Of a stretch of DNA of 16,928 nucleotides, positions 1 to 6,937 are shown piece after piece. Made by a program: the position numbers and the translations under genes. The notes under the pieces were generated by a model. The model was not told the DNA's origin and did no database searches. It worked only from the letters and a program-made list of their open reading frames with translations. The first letter of the stretch is position 1; every line of letters starts with the position of its first letter. This DNA comes from SAR324 cluster bacterium (GTDB taxonomy: Bacteria; SAR324; XYD2-FULL-50-16): positions 1 to 16,928 of the forward strand of contig NVSR01000049.1 of assembly GCA_002401295.1 (NCBI GenBank). The letters run 5' to 3'.

Positions 1-1
1 A

Positions 2-211
2 AAAATTACTTTATTACTGCATTTAGCTTCTGCAATGTCCTTGGATTGCGAGCCCTGAATGGCCCATTACTTTGGTGTAGCCAAAGCAGAAAATATTACG
101 GATGAAGAAATCGGCGCGCTGCAGTCCATCGTAATGGCAGTCAGTGCAGGTAAAGTGCGTGCGAAATTCAGAGATGCGAGAATACGCACCAAGAAGCAAT
201 TGAAAAAGTAA
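2..211 (+). CDS. Carboxymuconolactone decarboxylase/AhpD-like protein, probable selenoprotein, 3' part only
   Basis: The frame is open from the window edge and reads KITLLLHLASAMSLDCEP, then TGA at 56-58, then MAHYFGVAKAENITDEEIG and on to a TAA at 209-211. Read through the TGA, this is the family pattern: a helix rich in small residues, a redox motif C-E-P-x followed by a His, then a (T/S)DEEI helix and an M-A-V-S-A-G helix. CMD/AhpD proteins have CxxC here, and the TGA replaces the second Cys, giving CxxU. AhpD-like and CMD-domain selenoproteins are known from marine bacteria. A hairpin at 70-86 has SECIS-like spacing. Family members act as thiol peroxidases or disulfide reductases; the substrate here is unknown. 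The 5' end lies outside the window. Alternatives are a nonsense-mutated pseudogene, or a 50-residue gene starting at ATG 59, which would lack the motif. The family call is fairly firm; selenocysteine is an inference from motif position plus hairpin. Confidence 0.66.
56..86 (+). promoter_or_regulatory. Candidate bacterial SECIS element directing UGA recoding
   Basis: Downstream of the in-frame TGA (56-58) lies a perfect 6-bp stem, CTTTGG (70-75) with CCAAAG (81-86), closing the 5-base loop TGTAG (76-80). Bacterial SECIS elements sit inside the coding region just after UGA. They typically have a short apical stem-loop about 16-37 bases from the UGA and a G among the first two loop bases. Here 17 bases separate the UGA from the loop, and G is the second loop base. 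Function is inferred from this match only; the lower stem is not convincing. Confidence 0.55.
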
Positions 212-234
212 CCTGCCAAGCCCGACGGAGAATC

Positions 235-289
235 AACCTCAGTAAACTGGGATAAAATGAACAAGTAATATCCCAAACATACTGAGGTT
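235..289. terminator. Nested stem-loop between convergent genes, possible bidirectional terminator
   Basis: Outer arms AACCTCAGTA (235-244) and TACTGAGGTT (280-289) are perfectly complementary. Inside them TGGGATA (248-254) pairs with TATCCCA (269-275), giving 17 bp in two blocks with a 14-base loop. It lies between the 3' ends of the CMD gene (+) and the BCCT transporter (-). This is where a shared terminator is expected, but there is no clear T tract on either side, so a role in RNA stability or a mobile repeat is also possible. Confidence 0.42.
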
Positions 290-300
290 TCAATCAATAG

Positions 301-1872
301 TTATTCTACGCTCAGATTTCTTTCCTGATGCAAATTCGCTGTCTCTGCCACTTGAAGAGGTTTTTCCTCTCTAAAGGCTTTGAGCAGACCGTAGCACATG
401 AAAAGTAAGACAAAAGTAAAAGGAAGGGCAGTCAGGATCGAACCAGCCTGCAAGGCTTTCAATCCTCCACTCAGCATCAGAACTGCAGCGATGACTCCTT
501 CCATCACAGCCCAGAAGACTTTCTGTCTTGCCGGTGGATTGGGATGACCTCCGGAAGTAATCGTATCGACAACTAACGAGCCGGAATCAGAAGAGGTTAC
601 GAAAAAAGTAATGATAACGATAATGCCGATCAGCGAGGTCAAAGAAGAAAAAGGGAACCGTTCCAAGAGAACAAATAACGCTGTAGAGACATTCTTACCA
701 ACGGCATCAGCGATTCCTCCCGCTCCTCTCAACTCTTCATGCAGAGCGGCACCTCCAAATACAGTCAACCAGACAAAGGTCATCAATGTGGGAACCAATA
801 AGACCCCAATTAAAAATTCCCGTACAGTTCTACCTTTTGAAATCCTGGCAATGAACATCCCCACAAAAGGAGACCAGGCAATCCACCAAGCCCAATAAAA
901 AATGGTCCATCCGTGCTGCCAAGTGGATTCCTGATAAGCTTCTGTCCATGTACTCAAGGCCAGGAGTTGCTGGAAATAGGAGCCCACATTCTGCACAAGG
1001 GAATCAAGAATAAACAGAGTTGGTCCCAGAAACAACACAAACAACATCAGAAGAAGAGCCAGAACCATATTGATTTCACTCAGTCGTCGAACACCTTTAT
1101 CCAATCCCAACACAACAGATACGATAGCTAAACAGGTAATCAGCGCTATCAGAATGATTTGGGTCGTCGTATTGATTTCAATTCCAAACAGGTAGTTCAA
1201 TCCGGCATTAACCTGCTGAACTCCCAACCCCAGAGATGTGGCCAGACCAAAGAGTGTGGCAAAAACTGCAATAATATCGATCGTATGGCCGATGGGTCCA
1301 TAAATTCGCTCTTTTAATAAGGGATAAAAAGCGGAACGAATGGTTAAGGGTAAACCCTTATTGAAGGAAAAATAAGCCAGAGACAGACCTACAATGGCAT
1401 AAATCGCCCAGGCATGAAGTCCCCAGTGAAAAAAGGTGACATTCATGGCAGTTTTAGCTGCCTCAATCGTTTTTCCAGTTCCCATGGGGGGAGAAGCGTA
1501 GTGGTACATGGGCTCAGCCACGCTGTAAAATACCAACCCAATTCCCATTCCCGCACTAAAGAGCATCGCAAACCACGCCCAGGAACTGAATTCAGGCTTT
1601 GCCTCAGGTCCACCAATGCGAATCGTCCCAAACCGACTGAACAACAGATAAATGGTAAATAGAAGGAAAAAATTGACGGAGAGGATATAAAACCAACCTG
1701 CTCTGATGGAAAGGGAACTTTGAATCTCTCCAAAAAACGCAGCCATTTGATCAACATTAAAAAGACTGAGCGCCACAAAGAGAACAGCGAGTCCGGCTGA
1801 AACCCAAAAGACTGTAGGTTGTATTTTCAAAGACGTTACAGGATCTTCTTCATTTTTGGTACTTGCATTCAT
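301..1872 (-). CDS. BCCT-family betaine/choline/carnitine transporter
   Basis: This 523-residue integral membrane protein has about 12 hydrophobic segments, the usual BCCT size and topology. It should import quaternary ammonium osmolytes (glycine betaine or choline type) across the inner membrane. The glycine motif GMGIG (residues 108-112) matches the sodium-coupled BetP-like group rather than the GAGIG of carnitine antiporters. The tryptophan-rich signature W322-TIFYWAWWIAW-333 that lines the substrate site is intact, followed by SPFVGMFIARISKGRT. Termini are short, so the long osmosensing C-terminal tail of BetP or BetT appears to be absent (about 25 residues follow the last hydrophobic segment). 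The start at 1872 has no strong Shine-Dalgarno. It appears to be a single-gene unit, convergent with the CMD gene. Substrate specificity cannot be fixed from sequence alone. Confidence 0.93.
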   Translation of the reverse strand: MNASTKNEEDPVTSLKIQPTVFWVSAGLAVLFVALSLFNVDQMAAFFGEIQSSLSIRAGWFYILSVNFFLLFTIYLLFSRFGTIRIGGPEAKPEFSSWAWFAMLFSAGMGIGLVFYSVAEPMYHYASPPMGTGKTIEAAKTAMNVTFFHWGLHAWAIYAIVGLSLAYFSFNKGLPLTIRSAFYPLLKERIYGPIGHTIDIIAVFATLFGLATSLGLGVQQVNAGLNYLFGIEINTTTQIILIALITCLAIVSVVLGLDKGVRRLSEINMVLALLLMLFVLFLGPTLFILDSLVQNVGSYFQQLLALSTWTEAYQESTWQHGWTIFYWAWWIAWSPFVGMFIARISKGRTVREFLIGVLLVPTLMTFVWLTVFGGAALHEELRGAGGIADAVGKNVSTALFVLLERFPFSSLTSLIGIIVIITFFVTSSDSGSLVVDTITSGGHPNPPARQKVFWAVMEGVIAAVLMLSGGLKALQAGSILTALPFTFVLLFMCYGLLKAFREEKPLQVAETANLHQERNLSVE

Positions 1873-2197
1873 AACTTACTGTGGAACTGTAGAAAAAAAA
1901 GATTGGACGATTGGGGAGAAAAAATCAGATTCAGTTAAGGGGAACTATTGTGAGGAGGAGGGGATAATTCAGATTAATCAAAAACTTGCACTCCTAAATT
2001 CATTTTTGGGTAGTGAAGTAAAGAATTGCAGAAGTAATTAGATTCATATCAGTTAACATTGAAAGCAAATATAGTCAAATAAAATCAACTATTTATACCT
2101 CTATCCTACTATGAACTAAAGGATAAACAAGCTTTGAGATACTAATAGCAGAGTGAGTTAAAACGGAATCAGAGAAGGGTGAATCAAAGCACCTCAG
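1873..2197. other. Gene-free AT-rich spacer upstream of the BCCT gene
   Basis: No convincing coding frame occurs here; an open frame of 61 codons at 1856-2041 (+) has low-complexity composition and no homology that I recognise. The minus strand carries AT-rich promoter-like hexamers such as TTGACT near 2070-2075 and TATAAA near 2090-2100, but no pair with convincing spacing. The transporter mRNA may have a long leader. Confidence 0.4.
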
Positions 2198-2248
2198 AAA
2201 GAAACTCACGGAGTGAGGCCGCCACGTAGGGCGGCACTACCGTTTTTT
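2198..2248. terminator. Tandem stem-loops downstream of the nitrilase gene
   Basis: Two hairpins lie back to back. CTCAC (2205-2209) pairs with GTGAG (2213-2217) over a 3-base loop. GCCGCC (2218-2223) pairs with GGCGGC (2230-2235) over a 6-base loop. Read on the minus strand, after the nitrilase stop, the last hairpin is followed by TTTCTTTCT, a reasonable intrinsic terminator. Read on the plus strand, the second hairpin is followed after 7 bases by six Ts. The arrangement also resembles a small REP-like element, but no second copy is visible in the window. Confidence 0.45.
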
Positions 2249-2270
2249 GGGATGTTTTACTTTAACTCCC

Positions 2271-3083
2271 TTAGTCAATACCTGGCACCCGGTGGGATTG
2301 CACGGGCATTTTTCTGCGGACTTCTTGAATGGTTTCCAGGTTGATATCCGCGTAGATCAGGCACTCTTCCTCTGGAGCCAGAGCCAGGATTTTACCCCAG
2401 GGATCAATGATCACAGAATGGCCAAAAGAACGACGTTTTTTATTGTGATGGCCTACTTGCCCCGGCGCTGCAATGTAAACCTGGTTTTCAATGGCACGAG
2501 CCTGAAGCAAAGTCAGCCAGTGAGCTTTGCCTGTTTGATAAGTAAAAGCAGCCGGAGTGGAAATGATCTCCGCTCCTGCTTGGTTGAGCTGCTGGAAAAG
2601 GTTGGGAAAGCGTAAGTCATAGCAAATTGTCATGCCTACTTTACCGATTTCATGGTCAGCAACTACCACTTTTTTCCCCGCTGAAACAGTCTCAGATTCT
2701 ATCAATCGTAAATCTGGCAGTTCTACATCAAAAAGATGGATTTTCCTATAGGTTTCCAGTACTTTACCTTGCCGACTGATCAAAACTGAAGTGTTATAAA
2801 TCTTTCTTTGATTTTCTGGATCTTTTTCTGGAAAACTGCCCATCAGGATCGAAATATCATTTTGCCTCGCCTGTTCTTGAAAAAGCTCTACTAAGGGACC
2901 TCTCACATCTTCAGCAATTTCCTGATATAAAGAGTCTTTACCTAAAAATAAGAAACATTCTGGAAAAGCGATCAGGTCAGCTTTTTGCTGTGCGGCTTGT
3001 TGAATGAATTCAAGAGATTTTTGCAGATTTTTTTCCACATCGGCGATGGATGTCATTTGAGCTAAAGCAATCTTTTTTTTCAT
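2271..3083 (-). CDS. Nit1-type carbon-nitrogen hydrolase (nitrilase superfamily), probable deaminated-glutathione amidase
   Basis: The 270-residue length is normal for the Nit1/Nit2 branch. The nitrilase catalytic triad is in place: Glu42 in FPEC, Lys114 in YRKIHLFD and Cys154 in TICYDLRFP. The combination of YRKIHLFD, CYDLRFP and FGHS (residues 220-223) is typical of Nit1-like enzymes, which hydrolyse the amide of deaminated glutathione as metabolite repair. Omega-amidase (Nit2) or another small amidase remains possible. The protein should be cytosolic and dimeric or larger. It is transcribed alone, divergently from the small secreted-protein gene, with tandem hairpins after its stop. The ribosome binding site is weak (CGGAAC before ATG). 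Confidence 0.88.
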   Translation of the reverse strand: MKKKIALAQMTSIADVEKNLQKSLEFIQQAAQQKADLIAFPECFLFLGKDSLYQEIAEDVRGPLVELFQEQARQNDISILMGSFPEKDPENQRKIYNTSVLISRQGKVLETYRKIHLFDVELPDLRLIESETVSAGKKVVVADHEIGKVGMTICYDLRFPNLFQQLNQAGAEIISTPAAFTYQTGKAHWLTLLQARAIENQVYIAAPGQVGHHNKKRRSFGHSVIIDPWGKILALAPEEECLIYADINLETIQEVRRKMPVQSHRVPGID

Positions 3084-3090
3084 GTTCCGT

Positions 3091-3218
3091 CGATAGGTTG
3101 ATGGAGTTGATTACAAGCCCGGTTTCGGCTGCATTCAACTAGATTGAAATAAGCGGATCATTACAAAACCTCCCATAGAATAATCCGATAGGTTGCAGTT
3201 GACTTGAGAATTAATTCT
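3091..3218. promoter_or_regulatory. Divergent intergenic region with palindrome and repeated decamer
   Basis: Between the nitrilase (-) and the small exported-protein gene (+) the decamer CGATAGGTTG occurs twice (3091-3100 and 3186-3195). A perfect 12-bp palindrome, AGAATTAATTCT, lies at 3207-3218, next to a -35-like TTGACT (3199-3204). The -10 for that hexamer is not clear. These may be operator sites or chance; no regulator gene is nearby. Confidence 0.25.
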
Positions 3219-3265
3219 AGAGTCATTGAGATGGGATCTTCAGTTTATAGACTAAGAAAAGGATT

Positions 3266-3601
3266 ATGAACGTTCGTATTTTTACTCCCCCATTAGGAAG
3301 ATGGATGCTTTTTGCAGTGGTGATGTTCTTTCTTTCCATCACCTCCCTTTCTGCCATTCAAATCCATCATCTGAGTAAAAAGGAACGGGAGGATACTATC
3401 AGGTTCCTGAGTTCAAAAAAGGGAGCAAGGGTCTGGGTTGATCACGTGGGCTTCACCCAAGTCTGTACAATTGATTTTCGTTATCCTAGTTCAGTCTATT
3501 TGAGCGGACAATACCTAATAAAATTAAATGCAAGCGGATCTTTCCCCATGTGCCCGGTCGAATGCGAGCGTGGGGGTGCCATTAATGTCTGCTTCCGATA
3601 G
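3266..3601 (+). CDS. Small exported protein of unknown function
   Basis: I do not recognise this 111-residue protein. Residues 13-30 form a hydrophobic segment ending SITSLSA, which looks like a Sec signal peptide cleaved after Ala30; a retained membrane anchor is the alternative. The predicted mature part of about 81 residues contains four cysteines (67, 96, 100, 109), an even number suited to two disulfides in the periplasm. It also has aromatic and beta-prone stretches. AAAGG lies a few bases before ATG 3266. It is convergent with cpoB, with only about 30 bases between the two stops, and divergent from the nitrilase gene. Coding status is supported by the signal peptide and the ribosome binding site, not by homology. 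Confidence 0.55.
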   Translation: MNVRIFTPPLGRWMLFAVVMFFLSITSLSAIQIHHLSKKEREDTIRFLSSKKGARVWVDHVGFTQVCTIDFRYPSSVYLSGQYLIKLNASGSFPMCPVECERGGAINVCFR

Positions 3602-3630
3602 ACTATGAGTTCTCAGAGGCTACTCCCACA

Positions 3631-4464
3631 TTATGGAGCTGCAACTGGAGTAATGTCTTCAAGTCGGAGTTCTGCTTTGATCCTGATTGGATTTTGTGCG
3701 GGTAGTTCTAAAAGTTCTTTATAAACATCCATGGCCGCGTTGATATCCCCTGAGCGCTCATGAGAAACACCTAACCACCATTTGCCATCCAGAATCCAAT
3801 TGGACTGGGGATACTGCTCCAGCATTTCCTGAAAATATAAAGTTGCACGATCATACTGCCCTTGCAAAAAGTGGATATAACCAATGAAATAAACCGCATC
3901 ATCAACCAAATCAGACTTTGTATACTGGCTTCGGAATTTCAAGAAAGCTCTTCCCGCATCTGTAAAATTACGTTTTTTGAAGATTTTGTAAGCATTATTG
4001 AAGGCAATCTGATCTTCTCTTTTCCCCCCCTGATCAACGTCAACACTCTCATCAAAAAAAGCTTTCAACTCACTCAGTGCAATGATTTGACTGCCCAAAC
4101 GGCGTTCCAGGCGTTTCAAGCGCAGCCCATTTTTCCTGGCCTTATCTTGTACTAGTTCATTATCATTGGTGATCAGTGCAATATCTTGCTTCAGTTTATC
4201 CAACTCGGCAATAAAGAAACGCTGAGATTTACGGAAATTCTTTAACTCCCCGTCGACTCTGACACGGAAAGTCTCAGTTTGATCCGTTAACTCTGCGATT
4301 GCCCTCAATTTCTGCTGTTCCAAGGCGAATATTCGCTGTTCCAGTAGGTCCAGCCTGCCATTATTTGGCGCTTTTGTTGCTACTTTCGGAACACAGCCCG
4401 CCAGCATGAAGAGCAAACTCAAGACAAAAAAAATGGATGCTCTTTTGTTTAGTTTAGTAACCAT
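3631..4464 (-). CDS. cpoB: CpoB/YbgF, Tol-associated coordinator of peptidoglycan synthesis, lipoprotein form
   Basis: The protein has 277 residues. It begins with a signal peptide ending in the lipobox LAGC, so Cys24 should be lipidated and the protein anchored, probably to the outer membrane because residue +2 is Val rather than Asp. Residues 37-135 are charged and heptad-like, forming the coiled-coil trimerisation region of YbgF. Residues 150-270 carry TPR-type repeats (AYKIFKKRNFTDAGRAFLKF, FQEMLEQYPQSNW, GDINAAMDVYKELLE). In E. coli CpoB binds TolA and tunes PBP1B activity during constriction, but there it is soluble and follows pal. Here it follows tolB directly after 77 bases and no pal is present. 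No clear Shine-Dalgarno is seen. Confidence 0.88.
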   Translation of the reverse strand: MVTKLNKRASIFFVLSLLFMLAGCVPKVATKAPNNGRLDLLEQRIFALEQQKLRAIAELTDQTETFRVRVDGELKNFRKSQRFFIAELDKLKQDIALITNDNELVQDKARKNGLRLKRLERRLGSQIIALSELKAFFDESVDVDQGGKREDQIAFNNAYKIFKKRNFTDAGRAFLKFRSQYTKSDLVDDAVYFIGYIHFLQGQYDRATLYFQEMLEQYPQSNWILDGKWWLGVSHERSGDINAAMDVYKELLELPAQNPIRIKAELRLEDITPVAAP

Positions 4465-4541
4465 TATAATTTATTCGCTGTAAATGTTTGATCCCCCTCC
4501 CCAGGACAGGGAAGCAGGGGAACGATAGAGAGCTTTCTTAC

Positions 4542-5810
4542 CTATTGGGCGGCAGGCCATTTGTAGGCAGCAGTCCAGGCTGGGTTGAATTCACTGATTC
4601 CCCGCCCGGAATTGGTGAGCCGTCGCTTGAAGCTGCCATCGATCCTCATGATGAATAACTTTTGCTCGCCTCGAATCTTCCTCAGATACATGATCTGACG
4701 CCCATCAGGTGACCAAACAGGCTGTTCCGAAGAAAATTGACTATCCGTTAGCTGACGAACGACGATACCATCTTTATCCATGAAAAAAATCTGAAATTTG
4801 CCTTTCTTGATACCCGCGTAAACGATGTAATTGCCATCCAGACTCCAACGAGGTTCCACGTTGTAATTGCCTTCAAAAGTCATGCGATAGGTTTCTCCCG
4901 TCAGGAGGTTACGCTGATAAATCTGGATACTGCCGGAGCGGTCGGAAGCAAACAAAAGTCGAGTACCATCGGGGGATAAACTGGGATTGGATTCGATAGA
5001 AGAGCGGAAAGTCAGCCTTTCTTTTTTCTTACTACCCCTTCGGAAAAGAAAGAGATCACTATTCCCCTGATTAGCCAGGGATACGACTAGCTTATCCCCC
5101 TCAGCATTCCAGCTTCCTCCGCTCAAGGTTCCTTCATTCTGAATCAATACCTTGGAGGTCCCGTTAGAGAAGTCATAGCGCATCAATTGGCTACCTAAGC
5201 GACGAAGGGAAGTATATAAGAAGCTGCGGGCATCTCCCTTCCAACGGGGCAGAAGGTTCAATTCCCCATCATTGACTAAGACACGCCGATGTTTGCCGAA
5301 AGGATCTGTCAAGACCAACCGATAGCCTTTACTCCCCCCTTTTTCCACAAAGACGACAGCACTGCGGAGGATACTTTTTTGCCCGGTCAATTGGTAAATA
5401 ATTTCCTCCACCAATTCAGTGATACTATGCTCTCGCCGTTTTCCCCAGAGAGGGACCCTTTGCGATTGGTAGAGTTCAGAGTCTTCAGCAGAGCGAACAA
5501 TAGCCTGAAAGGACGTTGGGCTTGTTGTTCTTAAGGTGAGTATCAGGTCCGCTTCCAAGCTTGTTTTCTTCAAATCAAACAGACCGGACCAACGCAGGTA
5601 GTTTTGAAAGGTCTTTTTGAGTTTCAGCAGCTCAACTCTCTGCTTCTGGCCTTGGGTCTCCACCTCCAGTGCAATGCTCAAGCGACCGAAATTTGATCCC
5701 CAAATATCAATAATATCGGGATCATCTTGCTCTGCCCACAGGTTTGCTTCTCCCAAAAGCAAGTTCAGCCCCAGTAACAGCACTATCAATCGTTTCCATT
5801 TTTTAATCAT
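4542..5810 (-). CDS. tolB: TolB, periplasmic beta-propeller of the Tol system
   Basis: This is a 422-residue protein with a Sec signal peptide (hydrophobic core 8-20, probable cleavage after Ala26 in NLWA-EQ). The N-terminal domain (about 30-175) matches the TolB amino-terminal fold that contacts TolA. It is followed by a six-bladed propeller with typical TolB/PD40 repeats: SGGSWNAEGDKLVVSL, NPSLSPDGTRLLFASDRSG, EPRWSLDGNYIVYAG, QPVWSPDGRQIMYL and FNPAWTAA. The usual partner Pal is not encoded next to it. The start lies 5 bases after the tolA stop, so translation is probably coupled. Length and repeat number are normal. Confidence 0.94.
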   Translation of the reverse strand: MIKKWKRLIVLLLGLNLLLGEANLWAEQDDPDIIDIWGSNFGRLSIALEVETQGQKQRVELLKLKKTFQNYLRWSGLFDLKKTSLEADLILTLRTTSPTSFQAIVRSAEDSELYQSQRVPLWGKRREHSITELVEEIIYQLTGQKSILRSAVVFVEKGGSKGYRLVLTDPFGKHRRVLVNDGELNLLPRWKGDARSFLYTSLRRLGSQLMRYDFSNGTSKVLIQNEGTLSGGSWNAEGDKLVVSLANQGNSDLFLFRRGSKKKERLTFRSSIESNPSLSPDGTRLLFASDRSGSIQIYQRNLLTGETYRMTFEGNYNVEPRWSLDGNYIVYAGIKKGKFQIFFMDKDGIVVRQLTDSQFSSEQPVWSPDGRQIMYLRKIRGEQKLFIMRIDGSFKRRLTNSGRGISEFNPAWTAAYKWPAAQ

Positions 5811-5815
5811 AGAGC

Positions 5816-6493
5816 TTAGTCGGCAATCTTATCAGAGGTAAAACGAAAAACCACGCGGAAGGCTTTTTTCCTCGGATCAAAGGAAGCGGGAAATTTAGGG
5901 AATGGCACGGAGACTCGAACCGCCCTTTCCGCCGCCCCATCCAACACAGCCAGTCCCGAGCTTTGAGCAACACGGAGCTGAATAATATTTCCCAGGGGGT
6001 CAATAAAAATTTCAATCAAAACCTGAAAGTCTTTCTTGGCTACTGGCGGTAAAACCCAATTAGCACTCACTAAACGAGATAGTACTCCTCTATAGGCTGA
6101 TCGTTCATTTTTTGTTTTCCAGTTTTTGGCAAATTGCTTGAGGGACCCCCCTGTTTTTCCTTCTGTTTTAACTCCAGCAATGCTTGCACTCTCCACCTCT
6201 TGGCGGGCTGGTGATTCCAGCAGGCGGTTTGATCGTAAGAAACCATCTTTTTTGGGGAGTTTTTTTATGGGCTCTCTTTTTTCTTTTTTTACTGTCTTGA
6301 TTTTTTTAGCAGTAACTCTTTTGTCCCTGGCTATTTGTTTGGGTGCTTTTGTGGGGGCTGCTTGCTCAAAGACGACTTGCGTCTCCAATTGATAAGGGGC
6401 AGGTATTTTTTGATAAGCCTGAAAGAGGATCAAAGCCAATAACACAAGGTGCAACAGCAATGAACCCAGAAAAAAACGTGCATTTTCAAGCAT
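5816..6493 (-). CDS. tolA: TolA/TonB-like energy transducer with TonB C-terminal domain
   Basis: The protein has one membrane anchor at residues 7-26 (FFLGSLLLHLVLLALILFQA). A Lys/Pro-rich periplasmic linker (about 45-85) and a charged region follow. The last about 90 residues form a TonB-family C-terminal domain, with SANWVLPP, IEIFIDPLGNI, SSGLAVLDGAAERAV and FRVVFRF. By position it is the TolA of this Tol system, linking TolQR to TolB. I place the start at ATG 6493 (225 residues) because AGGAAG precedes it at good spacing. A TTG at 6514 would add seven residues but has no ribosome binding site. It is shorter than E. coli TolA (about 420) because the long helical domain is missing, which is usual in delta-proteobacteria-like tol clusters. 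Confidence 0.85.
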   Translation of the reverse strand: MLENARFFLGSLLLHLVLLALILFQAYQKIPAPYQLETQVVFEQAAPTKAPKQIARDKRVTAKKIKTVKKEKREPIKKLPKKDGFLRSNRLLESPARQEVESASIAGVKTEGKTGGSLKQFAKNWKTKNERSAYRGVLSRLVSANWVLPPVAKKDFQVLIEIFIDPLGNIIQLRVAQSSGLAVLDGAAERAVRVSVPFPKFPASFDPRKKAFRVVFRFTSDKIAD

Positions 6494-6517
6494 TGACTTC
6501 CTGGCAACAATCAAGGT

Positions 6518-6937
6518 TTAAGATTTCGGGAGCTTGTCTTTGACCAGGAGTCCCAGATTTTGAACACCACTATTTTTAAGCGTTACCATCAAAGAGGTAA
6601 TCTGCCCGTAACGAACCCTTTGGTCCGCTCGAATGAAAGCCGTCTTTCCCGGATTGCGCTCATTCCAACTGACAACGATTTTCTTAAGATTCTCCAAAGA
6701 ATAACGTCGGCCCTGAATATGGAATTTACCATTGCGATTAATAGTGATCACAAACTGCCGGGCATCCTTGACTGCGGAAGATCGTAGATTTTCCTCAGGT
6801 AGCTTCACATCAATCGCTTTGGTGAACAAAGGCGCCGTAACCATAAAGATGACCAATAAAACTAATAAAACATCCACAAAGGGCGTTACGTTAATTTCAC
6901 TGATGGGTTCGAAACTGTTTTTATCTGGTTGTAACAT
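6518..6937 (-). CDS. tolR: TolR/ExbD-family inner membrane protein
   Basis: This 139-residue protein has the ExbD/TolR layout: a short cytoplasmic N-terminus, one transmembrane helix (residues 16-37, INVTPFVDVLLVLLVIFMV) and a periplasmic domain ending LKNSGVQNLGLLVKD. Asp22 in the helix is the conserved proton-path residue. With TolQ it forms the proton-motive-force-driven stator that energises TolA. GAGAAG precedes ATG 6937. The start lies inside tolQ, a 52-base overlap that is long for this pair and implies translational coupling. Confidence 0.92.
   Translation of the reverse strand: MLQPDKNSFEPISEINVTPFVDVLLVLLVIFMVTAPLFTKAIDVKLPEENLRSSAVKDARQFVITINRNGKFHIQGRRYSLENLKKIVVSWNERNPGKTAFIRADQRVRYGQITSLMVTLKNSGVQNLGLLVKDKLPKS

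Noticed and set aside
59..211. A free-standing 50-codon gene beginning at the ATG directly after the TGA
   Set aside because: The peptide is the C-terminal half of a CMD domain and continues naturally from the frame before the TGA. No ribosome binding site precedes the ATG.
67..297. Minus-strand open frame of 76 codons
   Set aside because: It is antisense to the CMD gene and the 235-289 stem-loop, and has no recognisable domain or supporting context.
1856..2041. Plus-strand open frame of 61 codons overlapping the BCCT start
   Set aside because: Low-complexity Lys/Glu/Ser-rich product with no homology and no conserved features, in an AT-rich leader where open frames arise by chance.
2247..2615. 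Plus-strand open frame of 122 codons opposite the nitrilase
   Set aside because: It is antisense to a gene with a complete catalytic triad, and its product has no family pattern.
6494..6514. TTG start at 6514 for the TolA-like protein
   Set aside because: No Shine-Dalgarno precedes it, while ATG 6493 has AGGAAG at proper spacing and a normal short N-terminus before the membrane helix.
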